Origin: Coriobacteriaceae bacterium
GTDB lineage: Bacteria > Actinomycetota > Coriobacteriia > Coriobacteriales > Coriobacteriaceae
Reading direction: 5' to 3'
NCBI GenBank assembly: GCA_902364645.1
Contig: CABJEP010000001.1
Span: 1-54,364 of the forward strand
DNA: 54,364 nt
Positions 1 through 7,524 of the stretch are shown one piece after another (position 1 is the stretch's first letter; each line of letters begins with the position of its first letter). The position numbers and the translations under genes are program-made. The notes beneath the pieces are model-generated. The model saw only the letters and a list, made by a program, of their open reading frames with translations. It was not told the DNA's origin and did not search any database.

Positions 1-94
1 AGGAGCCCCCGCTCGTGACCGCGGGTCGGGGCTGCGACAATGATGTTGAAGTGCCATAGGCGCAGCCGCGCCGCAACGAGGTTGGGAGGCTCCC
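1..94 (+). other. IS110 left non-coding segment, structured, cut by window edge
   Basis: Bases 4-9 (AGCCCC) pair with 28-33 (GGGGCT), enclosing a smaller GACC/GGTC hairpin at 17-27. A gggagg ribosome-binding site lies just before the transposase ATG at 95. In many IS110 elements the segment upstream of the transposase encodes the bridge RNA that guides recombination, so this may be its 3' part. That role is inference, because the true left end is outside the window. Confidence 0.4.
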
Positions 95-1216
95 ATGCCA
101 AAGTATTCTACCGCGTTCGGGATGGACGTCCACCTGAGGTCGACCACCGTCTGCGCCCTCGACGCGGACACCGGCGAGGCCGTGACGAGGAGGTTCCCCG
201 GCAACCCCTGGGGCGAGATCGCCGGGTGGATGGATGGGTTCCCCGGGCCGTCGCTCGCGGCCTACGAGAGCGGCTACCTCGGCTTCGCCCCGCAAAGGGA
301 GCTCGCCGGGCTCGGCGTCGAGTGCGTCGTCGCCGCGGTCTCGAAGATCCCCAGGTCGGCCGCCGACTCGGCCTCCAAGAACGACAGGAACGACGCCGCC
401 AGGATGGCCAAGGCGATACTCGCCCACGACATCTCCCCCGTATGGGTCCCCTCCCCCGAGGTCGAAGGCATCAGGGACCTCGCCGGCGCCTACGACGGGG
501 CGACCGCGCGCCTGGCGACCGCCAAGCAGCGGCTGCTCGCCTTCCTCGCAAGGCGAGGGTTCGTCTACGGCGGCACCACGCCCGCCGGCAACCCGAGGAA
601 GTACTGGACCTACGACTTCCTGAGGTGGCTCGACAAGGTCAGGCCTGAGGACGATGGCGGGGTTCGGACGCTCGCCGCCCTGAGGAACGAGGTCGAGGCC
701 GCGGCGGAGGCCCGGGCGGACCTGCTCTCCGAGTACAGGGCAGCCGTGGATGCCAGCCCGATCGCCGCGGAGGTGGCCGCCCTCCAGTCGATCAAGGGCT
801 GCGCCTTCGCGCTGGCCGCAGCCTTCTCGGCCGAGGTCGGCGACTTCACGAGGTTCCGTTCCGGAAGGCAGGTCACGGCCTATTTCGGCCTCGCGCCGAG
901 TCAGAGGTCGAGTGGCGACTCCGTGCGGCTCGGAGGCATCAGCGGTGCGGGCAACGCGCTCGTGAGGAAGCTGGCCGTTGAGGGTTCATGGTGCTACGCC
1001 GCGGCACGGCACCAGCCGAAGCTCATGCCAAGGGACACGGGCGTGCCCCTCGAGATAAGGATGCACGGGAGGAAGGGGTCCGAGCGGCTCCTGCGGCGGC
1101 GCGAGGAGATGCTCGCCCGCGGCGTGCCCGCGGCGAAGGCCAACGCGGCCACCGCGGCCGAGCTCGTGAGGTGGCTCTGGGCCCTCGGCATGATGTGCCG
1201 GGAGGGCGCGGAATAG
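95..1216 (+). CDS. IS110 family transposase (DEDD recombinase)
   Basis: This 373-residue protein has the usual IS110 length and order of domains. The N-terminal RuvC-like DEDD domain carries the first Asp in GMDVH (residue 11), the Glu in AAYESGY, and the KNDRNDAARMAKA block. The C-terminal Transposase_20 domain follows, with QSIKGC and the GISGAGNALVRKL block, whose Ser is the presumed nucleophile. IS110 enzymes excise and insert elements as circles without conventional terminal inverted repeats, guided in studied members by an element-encoded bridge RNA. The ATG at 95 follows gggaggctccc. The frame is intact, so the copy may be active. Dense structured sequence lies on both sides, and a structured chromosomal repeat lies immediately to the right. 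Confidence 0.9.
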   Translation: MPKYSTAFGMDVHLRSTTVCALDADTGEAVTRRFPGNPWGEIAGWMDGFPGPSLAAYESGYLGFAPQRELAGLGVECVVAAVSKIPRSAADSASKNDRNDAARMAKAILAHDISPVWVPSPEVEGIRDLAGAYDGATARLATAKQRLLAFLARRGFVYGGTTPAGNPRKYWTYDFLRWLDKVRPEDDGGVRTLAALRNEVEAAAEARADLLSEYRAAVDASPIAAEVAALQSIKGCAFALAAAFSAEVGDFTRFRSGRQVTAYFGLAPSQRSSGDSVRLGGISGAGNALVRKLAVEGSWCYAAARHQPKLMPRDTGVPLEIRMHGRKGSERLLRRREEMLARGVPAAKANAATAAELVRWLWALGMMCREGAE

Positions 1217-1497
1217 ACATAGCCCCCGTCCCGGCGAGCCGGGCGGCCTTCGGGGATACCCCCTATTTCGCTGTGCGCGCGGAGCCCTCCGCATGCGCCT
1301 CGACAGACTTGGGGAACCCCGCCGAAGGAATGGAGTGCGGGCCGACAGAACGGTATCCGCGGATATGAGACTGAGCCGAAGGCGTCGACGACATGCCGGG
1401 GGCGGACCGGGACGGGTTCAACGGCAGGCCCCGCCGACCGATTGCAAGCGGTCGGCGGGGCCATTGTGGCTCTTGACAGCGGATTGGGTCATATGAG
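1217..1497 (+). mobile_element. IS110 right non-coding end
   Basis: No gene is seen here. The stretch contains a perfect 14-bp hairpin (1427-1440 with 1449-1462, loop 1441-1448). A consensus -35 box TTGACA follows at 1473-1478. In IS110 elements an outward -35 at the right end can join a -10 at the left end when the element circularises, creating a junction promoter. The exact right boundary cannot be fixed from one copy, but it probably lies shortly after 1478. Confidence 0.45.
1427..1462 (+). terminator. Perfect 14-bp GC-rich hairpin in IS110 3' region
   Basis: The arms GGCCCCGCCGACCG (1427-1440) and its exact complement (1449-1462) enclose an 8-nt loop. There is no T-run afterwards, so it could be a terminator, part of an IS-encoded RNA or an end-recognition structure. 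Confidence 0.5.
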
Positions 1498-1547
1498 CGA
1501 GCGCCCACCAGAGCGAGCAAGGTGCCTTCAGGCAAAATGGCGCCACA

Positions 1548-1707
1548 GGTTGAGCATAAGTCAGCGAGCGGGCCGCATTTGAGACAAGGTGACGTGAAAC
1601 GAAAGGGCGCTGACCTTCTGGTCGCGCCCTTGAAGTTGAACGTCAGATTGTCCAAATGCGGCCCGCGCAGCGTCGAGCCGTTACGCGGTTTGGTAAAACC
1701 GCGTAAC
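1548..1707 (-). repeat. Structured 3'-UTR repeat, copy 1
   Basis: First of three copies (others at 4811-4957 and 44031-44190). A 12-bp stem (1570-1581 with 1653-1664), a single bulged A at 1582 and a 5-bp stem (1583-1587 with 1648-1652) enclose an inner hairpin (1605-1615 with 1620-1629). A second, perfect 12-bp hairpin (1680-1691 with 1696-1707) ends 2 nt before the stop codon of the minus-strand dehydrogenase gene. The flanks, cagcgagcg on one side and cgcgcagcgtcga on the other, are shared with copy 3. No T-run follows the hairpins, so this is not a classical intrinsic terminator. Confidence 0.85.
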
Positions 1708-1709
1708 CC

Positions 1710-2510
1710 CTAAGGCCGCTGGCCCATGCCACCCTCGAGGGTGACGGTCTCGCCGTTCATGTACTTAAAGTCGGGACCGCAGAGCTGAACGACCACGCGG
1801 CCGATTTCCTTCTCGACGTCGCCGTAGTGACCAGCCGGCGGCATGTGGACGTTGGCCTTGAACGCCTCGGGGTAGGCATCCTGGAAGTTCTCGAGCGCAG
1901 CGGTCCAAGCAAGCGGGCACACGATGTTGACGTTGATGCCGTCGGGGCCCCACTCGTTGGCGGCAACGCGGGTCAGGCCGCGGATGCCCTCCTTGGCGGC
2001 AGCATAGCTGCACTGGCCATAGTTGCCAAACAGGCCGGCGCCCGAGGCAAAGTTGACCACGGAGCCCTTGGTCTCCTTCAGGTGCGGATAGGCCTTCTGC
2101 ATGTACAGATAGGTAGCATACAGACCGGAGTAAATGGCCAGGTTAAACTGGTCCATGGTGTGATCGGCGATGGTCACGCCCGAGGCGCTGGCCTGAGCAT
2201 TGTTGACGACGGCGTCGATGCGGCCGAACTCCTCAATGGCCTTGTCGATGACGTTCTGGACGACGGCCTCGTTGTCCTGACCAGCTGAGACATCGGCCTG
2301 AACAGGCAGAACCTTGACGCCGTACTCGGCCTCGAGGGACTCCTTGGCAGCCTCGAGCTTGGCAACGTTGCGGCCGGTAATAACGAGGTTTGCGCCCTCC
2401 TTGGCAAAAGCGATATCGATGCCGTAACCGATGGAGCCAGCGGAACCGTCCTTGAGCGTGGCCTTGCCGCCGCCGGTGACGATCACGGTCTTACCAGTGA
2501 AAAGTCCCAT
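1710..2510 (-). CDS. Short-chain dehydrogenase, probable 12alpha-hydroxysteroid dehydrogenase
   Basis: This is a 266-residue classical SDR with a Rossmann start (VIVTGGG...SIGYG), NNAQAS, the serine block NFASGAGLF and the catalytic YAAAK. The Arg in ITGRN suggests NADP(H) preference. The stretches NNAQASASG, IYSGLYAT, NFASGAGLFGN, CSYAAAKEGIRGL and the C-terminus LEGGMGQRP closely match my recollection of clostridial NADP-dependent 12alpha-hydroxysteroid dehydrogenase, which interconverts the 12alpha-hydroxyl of bile acids and 12-oxo forms. The substrate is therefore inferred by similarity, and a related steroid or other alcohol is possible. Compared with the clostridial enzyme there are about seven extra residues inside the glycine motif. 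The ATG at 2510 follows aaagga with 6-nt spacing. The stop codon is followed directly by structured repeat copy 1, with an IS110 element beyond it. Confidence 0.7.
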   Translation of the reverse strand: MGLFTGKTVIVTGGGKATLKDGSAGSIGYGIDIAFAKEGANLVITGRNVAKLEAAKESLEAEYGVKVLPVQADVSAGQDNEAVVQNVIDKAIEEFGRIDAVVNNAQASASGVTIADHTMDQFNLAIYSGLYATYLYMQKAYPHLKETKGSVVNFASGAGLFGNYGQCSYAAAKEGIRGLTRVAANEWGPDGINVNIVCPLAWTAALENFQDAYPEAFKANVHMPPAGHYGDVEKEIGRVVVQLCGPDFKYMNGETVTLEGGMGQRP

Positions 2511-2804
2511 ACAAAGTCCTTTCGAATCGCGACGGGCACGCCCGCCGACTGCGCGTATCCAACTTCACGCGCCAAAAGCTGAAATGCAACTTTAGCGTGT
2601 TCAAGTGAAAAATAAAGACCGCAGCAGGCGAACGGCGCAACGTCATTCGGCGAAGGGATTGTCAAGTACAAACTGGATAAAGCGGCCGAGTTGTTGTTAT
2701 CAGATCGAGCCATCGAACACGTTTTGAAACTTTGCTGCGGCGCGCGGGATGTCGGCGCGAGACTTTATCATAGGGTGACAAACAACGATGAGGAGCACAT
2801 GCCT

Positions 2805-4568
2805 ATGACAGACGAGCTGGACCCCCAGACTCAACAGCATATTGATGATCCCGCAGACGTCACCGCAGATACTGACGCTGTGACCTGCGATGGTATCGAC
2901 ATCGACGACCCCATCTTGGACGAAAGCGCTACGGCGGAAACCCCCGAAACAGAAAACGCCGATGAGCAAAACGACGATGCGCCCGCTCAGGACGACGCCC
3001 CTGTACAGGACGACGCCCCGCAAGCTGCGGGCCCCATCGAGGTGTCTTCGGAAGAAGAGCTCGATGCCGTCATGGACTCCATGATGGACGCCGTCAAAGC
3101 GATGAAAGACGCCGTGTCCGATGCCGATATTGATGCCGAGGAAGAGGAGGCTGCCGAGGCCGCCTCGACCTTTGTGCCCGGCGAGACTCCGGTTGCCGAC
3201 CAGGGCAGCACCATGCCCTCGTTTCTGCAGCTCGAGCACCCCACGATTGGCGCCGATGCGGTCGATCCGCACGCAGCAGGCTTTTCTGTGGTCGAGGGCG
3301 GTACCGGCAATATCGCCGCGCCGCAGGCTGACGATGCGGACGCTGCCGACACCGCTCGCCCGACCGCCCCGCACTCCCCCGCCGCGAGCCACGATCTGGG
3401 GACCGCTGTCTCGAACACTGCGAACGCCGTGGGCACCTTTATCGCCCAAGGTGCCTCGGCCATGCGCGAGATGAACGCCGCGAAAAAGGCACTTGCCGAT
3501 GCCCGCGCCCACCTGGCCGAACTTGAGCAGCGCATTACCGATCAGACCGAGGAACTCGAGACGCGCCAGGATATCGCAGGCCGCTACGACCAGATCGTCG
3601 CCGACCAGCGTCAGGCGATCGCCACAGCGCAAAAGACCGCTGCGGCAGCCGAGATTGACCGTGATGCCCACGCCGCCAAAGCGACAGAGCTCAAGAGTCA
3701 GTTCGAACAAATGAAGACAGAGGATGACGCGACTGAGCTCCGCCTGAAGGCCGCGCTCGACGCCGTGGAGGCCCGCGAGGCGAGCTCGCGCGAGACCGGC
3801 AACCGCCTCGTTCGACGTCTTGAGGATTCCAAGCGTATCCGCGACAAGGTGAAGGCCGAGCGAGACGCCGGCATTGCGGCCGCACAACAAACCGTCGACG
3901 CCACGCGCGCCCAGCTCGAGACGCTGCGTCATGAGTATGCCGAGCTGCAACGCAATCCCTCGGCAAATCCCGCCAGCTATACGGTGCGCACCAGCGAGCT
4001 CTCGATGCAGATCTCCGACACGGCAGATGCCCTGCGTAAAGCCGAAGAAGATGTCCCGCGCATCACCGCCGACCTTGAGCACTCGCTTGCCGCAGCCGAG
4101 CAGGCCGTCGAGCAGGCTCAAGCCCCCATTGCCGAAGCCAAACGCGCACACCAAGCCGTGACGACTGAGGCCGATGCCGCGCGCGACGAGCTGCAGACGG
4201 CGAAAACTGCCGCCACGACGCGCCAGCGCGAACTGCGCGAGAAGATCGCCGCCGAGGACAAGGCACGCCGCGACCAAGAGCAAAGCATCGCCAACGCCCA
4301 AGCAGATGCCGCACATGCACAGTCGATCATCGAGCAGGCGACCGAGGTACATGACCATCCAGAGATCACTGAGTCGCTTGCAGGATCCTTGGCCCGAGAC
4401 AAAGCCGAACACGCCGAGACCGAGCGAGAAGTCGCCCAGCTCGAGGCCACCGAGGACGCGGTGCGCGAGCGTACCCGCGACTCACGCATCAAATTCACCG
4501 GCGCCATCGTCTGCATCGTCGCCGCAATCCTGGTGATCATCCTAGTCTGGCTGTTCGCAAGCAAGTAA
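2805..4568 (+). CDS. Tail-anchored coiled-coil membrane protein
   Basis: The protein has about 587 residues and I do not recognise its family. Residues 1-210 are acidic and of low complexity, with repeats such as DDAPVQDDAP. Residues 220-555 are rich in Ala, Glu, Gln and Arg with heptad character, which predicts a long coiled coil. A single hydrophobic helix (AIVCIVAAILVIILVWLFA) ends the chain two residues before the C-terminus, so the bulk is probably cytoplasmic. Aggag at 2791-2795 favours the ATG at 2805; the ATG at 2799 is too close to it, and an in-frame upstream start at 2691 has no ribosome-binding site. It is transcribed divergently from the dehydrogenase gene. A long hairpin follows the stop. 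A structural or envelope-linked role is only a guess. Confidence 0.75.
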   Translation: MTDELDPQTQQHIDDPADVTADTDAVTCDGIDIDDPILDESATAETPETENADEQNDDAPAQDDAPVQDDAPQAAGPIEVSSEEELDAVMDSMMDAVKAMKDAVSDADIDAEEEEAAEAASTFVPGETPVADQGSTMPSFLQLEHPTIGADAVDPHAAGFSVVEGGTGNIAAPQADDADAADTARPTAPHSPAASHDLGTAVSNTANAVGTFIAQGASAMREMNAAKKALADARAHLAELEQRITDQTEELETRQDIAGRYDQIVADQRQAIATAQKTAAAAEIDRDAHAAKATELKSQFEQMKTEDDATELRLKAALDAVEAREASSRETGNRLVRRLEDSKRIRDKVKAERDAGIAAAQQTVDATRAQLETLRHEYAELQRNPSANPASYTVRTSELSMQISDTADALRKAEEDVPRITADLEHSLAAAEQAVEQAQAPIAEAKRAHQAVTTEADAARDELQTAKTAATTRQRELREKIAAEDKARRDQEQSIANAQADAAHAQSIIEQATEVHDHPEITESLAGSLARDKAEHAETEREVAQLEATEDAVRERTRDSRIKFTGAIVCIVAAILVIILVWLFASK

Positions 4569-4594
4569 ACCAACCGCCAAAAAACGCTCAACGC

Positions 4595-4660
4595 AGTTGC
4601 GGTGAGATAGTTCCTGTTTAGCCCCAAAAAGGCCAATTCAAGAACTATCTCACCGCAACT
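4595..4660. terminator. Perfect 19-bp inverted repeat after the coiled-coil gene
   Basis: AGTTGCGGTGAGATAGTTC (4595-4613) is exactly complementary to 4642-4660, with a 28-nt loop. It lies 27 nt past the stop codon. It can act as a transcription stop or mRNA end, but no U-tract follows, and the perfect long arms also fit a small mobile palindrome. Confidence 0.6.
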
Positions 4661-4702
4661 TATTTAGATCGACGCAAGGCAACCTACCCCTCTTGCACCG
4701 AT

Positions 4703-4771
4703 CTCATGACATAAGGACTGTCCCCAGGTGCCGGCACAAAAGGAACGTCCCCAAGTGCCAAGTGCCCAATG
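4703..4771. repeat. REP-like GGGGAC repeat pair
   Basis: Two similar units, ggactgtccccaggtgcc and ggaacgtccccaagtgcc, are separated by ggcacaaaa. Similar units are common intergenic repeats in clostridia and coriobacteria, by my recollection. No coding signal is seen. Confidence 0.45.
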
Positions 4772-4810
4772 ACTACTCAACAACCACGGCAACACCGATG
4801 TAATGGCAGA

Positions 4811-4957
4811 GTCAGCGAGCGGGTCACATTTGAGACAAGGTGACGTGAAACGAAAGGGCGCTGACCTTCTGGTCGCGCCCTTGAAGTTGAACGTCAGATT
4901 GTCCAAATGCGGCCCGCGCAGCGTCGACCGGTTACGGCGTTTGTAAAACGCCGTAAC
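4811..4957 (-). repeat. Structured 3'-UTR repeat, copy 2 (partly decayed)
   Basis: The sequence is nearly identical to copy 1, but the outer left flank is missing and the left arm carries changes leaving one wobble and one mismatch. The terminal hairpin (4931-4942 with 4946-4957) has GGCG where copy 1 has GCGG, with the matching change in the other arm, so all 12 pairs are kept. It directly abuts the queA stop codon (4958-4960). Confidence 0.8.
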
Positions 4958-6175
4958 CTACTGAATGAGCATGGCGTCGCCAAAGCTGAAGAAGCGGTAG
5001 CGCTCCTCGATAGCAGCAGCGTAGGCATCCATGATCTGGTCGCGGGTGGCAAGTGCGCTCACGAGCATCATGAGCGTGGAGCGCGGCACGTGGAAGTTCG
5101 TGATCAGCGCGTCTACCACGTGATAGGTCGAGCCGGGCATGAGGTAGAGCTGCGTCGTGGCGTTCTCGCGCACCACGATGTCACCGCGGCCAAGCGTGTC
5201 GGCTCCGTCCTCGCGGCCTTCAAAATAGCGCGCCGTCACGGCCGGATCGAACACCGGGGCTTCTGCGTCAAACGCGCTCTCGAGCGAGCGCACCGCGGTA
5301 GTGCCGACGGCGATCACACGATGACCCTCGGCTTTCGCCTTATGCACGGCGTCGACAACTTCCTGCGACACGTGGTAGCGCTCGGTGTGCATGACGTGCT
5401 GCGTGGGGTCGTCCTCCTCCACCAAGCGGAAGGTATCGATGCCCACCTCGAGCTCGACGGCGGCAAACTTCGCACCCTTGGCCTCGATAGCGGCCATGAG
5501 CTCGGAAGTAAAGTGCAGACCCGCCGTGGGAGCTGCAGCCGAGTGTTCCTCTTTCATGGCGTAGACGGTCTGGTACTTCTCGGGATCGCCCTCGTAATCG
5601 GTAATGTAGGGCGGCAGCGGCACGTGGCCGGCAGCATGGATGGCCTCGTCGAGCGTGCGCGGCTCGCCGGCGGCATTGCAACCGGCCGGCTCAAAACGCA
5701 CCAGGCGGCCGCCGCGGCTATCGGTGACAAAGTCGATGACCTCGGCCGTCAGCACCACGGGAGCCCCCTCGGGCGCATGGGCGCCGCCCGCACGATACTC
5801 AATCTGAGCACCGGGCTTCAGGCGCTTACCCGGCTTGACCAAGCACTCCCAAACATGGCCCAGCGGATCCACGTCCTCGCGGCGCTTGAGCAGCAGGGTC
5901 TCGACCACGCCGCCCGATCCCGTTTTACGACCGATCAGACGGGCCGGCATCACGCGCGTCTGATTGATGACGAGCACGTCGCCCGGCTCGATATAGTCGA
6001 TGATGTCGCGGAAGATGCGGTGCTCAACGGTACCGCCGTGCTCCAGCGGCGTTCCCGCCTGGGAGCCCTTGCGATCCACCACCAGCAGGCGGCAGGAGTC
6101 GCGCGGCTCGGCTGGAGCCTGGGCGATCAGTTCCTCAGGAAGGTTGTAGTCAAAATCATCGGTACGCATAGACAC
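4958..6175 (-). CDS. queA: S-adenosylmethionine:tRNA ribosyltransferase-isomerase
   Basis: QueA transfers and isomerises the ribosyl group of SAM onto 7-aminomethyl-7-deazaguanine at tRNA position 34, giving epoxyqueuosine. The 405-residue protein has the family N-terminus DFDYNLPEELIAQ, the DVLVINQTRVMPARL block, HAAGHVPLPPYI, TAGLHFT and the C-terminal NFHVPRSTLMMLVSAL. Its length exceeds the usual 340-360 residues by small internal insertions. A GTG at 6175 is the better start, because aaggag lies 8 nt before it; the ATG at 6169 would be 14 nt away. It is downstream of queH, which acts on the product of QueA, so the last two queuosine steps are encoded together. The stop abuts structured repeat copy 2. 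Confidence 0.95.
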   Translation of the reverse strand: MSMRTDDFDYNLPEELIAQAPAEPRDSCRLLVVDRKGSQAGTPLEHGGTVEHRIFRDIIDYIEPGDVLVINQTRVMPARLIGRKTGSGGVVETLLLKRREDVDPLGHVWECLVKPGKRLKPGAQIEYRAGGAHAPEGAPVVLTAEVIDFVTDSRGGRLVRFEPAGCNAAGEPRTLDEAIHAAGHVPLPPYITDYEGDPEKYQTVYAMKEEHSAAAPTAGLHFTSELMAAIEAKGAKFAAVELEVGIDTFRLVEEDDPTQHVMHTERYHVSQEVVDAVHKAKAEGHRVIAVGTTAVRSLESAFDAEAPVFDPAVTARYFEGREDGADTLGRGDIVVRENATTQLYLMPGSTYHVVDALITNFHVPRSTLMMLVSALATRDQIMDAYAAAIEERYRFFSFGDAMLIQ

Positions 6176-6239
6176 GTCGGATACTCCTTATATAGCTAAA
6201 GTCCGCTCTACATCCTAGCAGGCTGACGTCCCAAATGAA

Positions 6240-6815
6240 CTACTTTTTGGACGCTTTGCGCTCGTCGCGGATGCGGGCGCGGTCCATGGCCGCCTCGACA
6301 GCCGAGAAGCGGCAACCACAGTAGTTCTGCCGATACATGCCCAGCTCGCGCGAACGGCGTGTCGCCTCGGGGTAATACGGACGAAAATCGCGAATCACCG
6401 GAGTGAGACCGCGGGCGGCAGCCAGACGCTCCAACACATCATTGCAGGTTTCGAACAACTGATACGGCGAGACGGCGAGCGTCGTACCCACAAACTCAAA
6501 CCCACGCTCCTGGGCCACGCGGCACGCCTCGGCCAAGCGCAGGGCATAGCACGCACGACAGCGACGGGGCCGATCGGCACCCAGCGGTGCCACGCCGGCC
6601 TCCCAGCGCTCACGGTCCTCCCCCGCCTCGATAAGCTCGATGTCGCCATCGGCACACCACCGGCGCAGCTCGTCCAAACGCCGCTGCCATTCATCGTGCG
6701 GCTGAATATTGGGGTTGGTCCAGCAGATTGTGGGCTCAAACCCTTCCTCGCGCAGCAGGCGGACCGGCTCAAGAGAGCACGGCGCACAGCAGGCGTGCAA
6801 CAACAACGGCTTCAT
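6240..6815 (-). CDS. queH: Epoxyqueuosine reductase QueH
   Basis: QueH reduces epoxyqueuosine to queuosine in tRNA, replacing the cobalamin-dependent QueG. The protein has about 191 residues with the family's cysteine sets: HACCAPC at the N-terminus, CRACYALR in the middle and NYCGC near the C-terminus. These bind the iron-sulfur cluster and metal in studied homologues. The TTLAVSPYQ stretch is typical. Gaggag sits 6 nt before the ATG at 6815; the ATG at 6821 directly touches it and is unlikely. The gene starts 10 nt after the DUF3267 gene and is followed 64 nt later by queA, so a common transcript is likely. Confidence 0.93.
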   Translation of the reverse strand: MKPLLLHACCAPCSLEPVRLLREEGFEPTICWTNPNIQPHDEWQRRLDELRRWCADGDIELIEAGEDRERWEAGVAPLGADRPRRCRACYALRLAEACRVAQERGFEFVGTTLAVSPYQLFETCNDVLERLAAARGLTPVIRDFRPYYPEATRRSRELGMYRQNYCGCRFSAVEAAMDRARIRDERKASKK

Positions 6816-6825
6816 CGACATCTCC

Positions 6826-7392
6826 TCACCCGAAAAAGCGCACGCCGAAGGACGTGTCCTCGCAGGCGACAATGCGGCGGTCGCGCAAAATGGTCCGCAC
6901 GTAATACCAGTCGCCCACACAGCCTGACAAATGCAAGCCGGCCGCCAGATAGCACAGCAGCGGATAGCCCGAAAACGCAAACCCCAGGGCAAGCGTTGTC
7001 GTCACAACAGCCGTCGGTGCCAGGCAAACCGCCATGTACCGCCGGCGCGAATACACAACGCCCTCGGCGCAGGCATAGATCATCGCCGTCTCGCGATTCG
7101 CCCCAAAGGTCACCTGCGCGCCCGCAGGCGCCAGCAGCTTAAAAAACACACCGTGCACCAGCTCGTGCACGGCAAATGACGCCGCAGAAACCGCAGCCAA
7201 GCCGACTATCCAGCCCACGACAGCCATCCAGCCGCCCGCGTCAGCCGCATCCAAGTCTGCAGGCCCGCCCAGCAGCATAAACACCGGCGCCAGGCACACG
7301 GCAAACACGCCGACTACGACCATCCCCCACACGAAGCAAGCGTGCAGAAATTCCTCGTCTTCAAACGCATGTATGTTGGAAATCTCATTCAT
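6826..7392 (-). CDS. DUF3267 family membrane zinc metalloprotease-like protein
   Basis: This 188-residue integral membrane protein has two N-terminal hydrophobic segments, a HELVHG motif at about residue 76 within a third segment, and one or two more segments before a soluble tail. HExxH in a membrane helix is the zinc-binding signature of the DUF3267 family, which is related to site-2-type proteases. The substrate is unknown. The ATG at 7392 has only a weak ribosome-binding site. It is first in a minus-strand group with queH and queA and divergent from the tRNA synthetase gene. A link to queuosine is not implied by its sequence. Confidence 0.75.
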   Translation of the reverse strand: MNEISNIHAFEDEEFLHACFVWGMVVVGVFAVCLAPVFMLLGGPADLDAADAGGWMAVVGWIVGLAAVSAASFAVHELVHGVFFKLLAPAGAQVTFGANRETAMIYACAEGVVYSRRRYMAVCLAPTAVVTTTLALGFAFSGYPLLCYLAAGLHLSGCVGDWYYVRTILRDRRIVACEDTSFGVRFFG

Positions 7393-7524
7393 AGCATCTT
7401 AGGATAGCGCCCCTGCCACGTACCCGTCCGCATGTGCGATAATGTCGAACGATATGCACGAATTGACCACCGCGTCGCCAGGCCTTGCGCCCGGCCGCGC
7501 TCTCACCATATGCGAAGGAGTCCC

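Noticed and set aside
1427..1462. The IS110 3' hairpin as a simple intrinsic terminator
   Set aside because: There is no T-run after the stem, and its place near the element end suits an IS-specific structure equally well, so only a low-confidence call was kept.
1263..1655. Frames with the same N-terminus in structured repeats 1 and 2
   Set aside because: The shared start comes from the repeat DNA itself. It begins at TTG without a ribosome-binding site, and the downstream residues differ completely between copies.
2700..4412. 570-codon antisense frame opposite the coiled-coil gene
   Set aside because: The plus strand has the ribosome-binding site, a coherent coiled coil and a membrane anchor; the antisense product is a low-complexity artefact.
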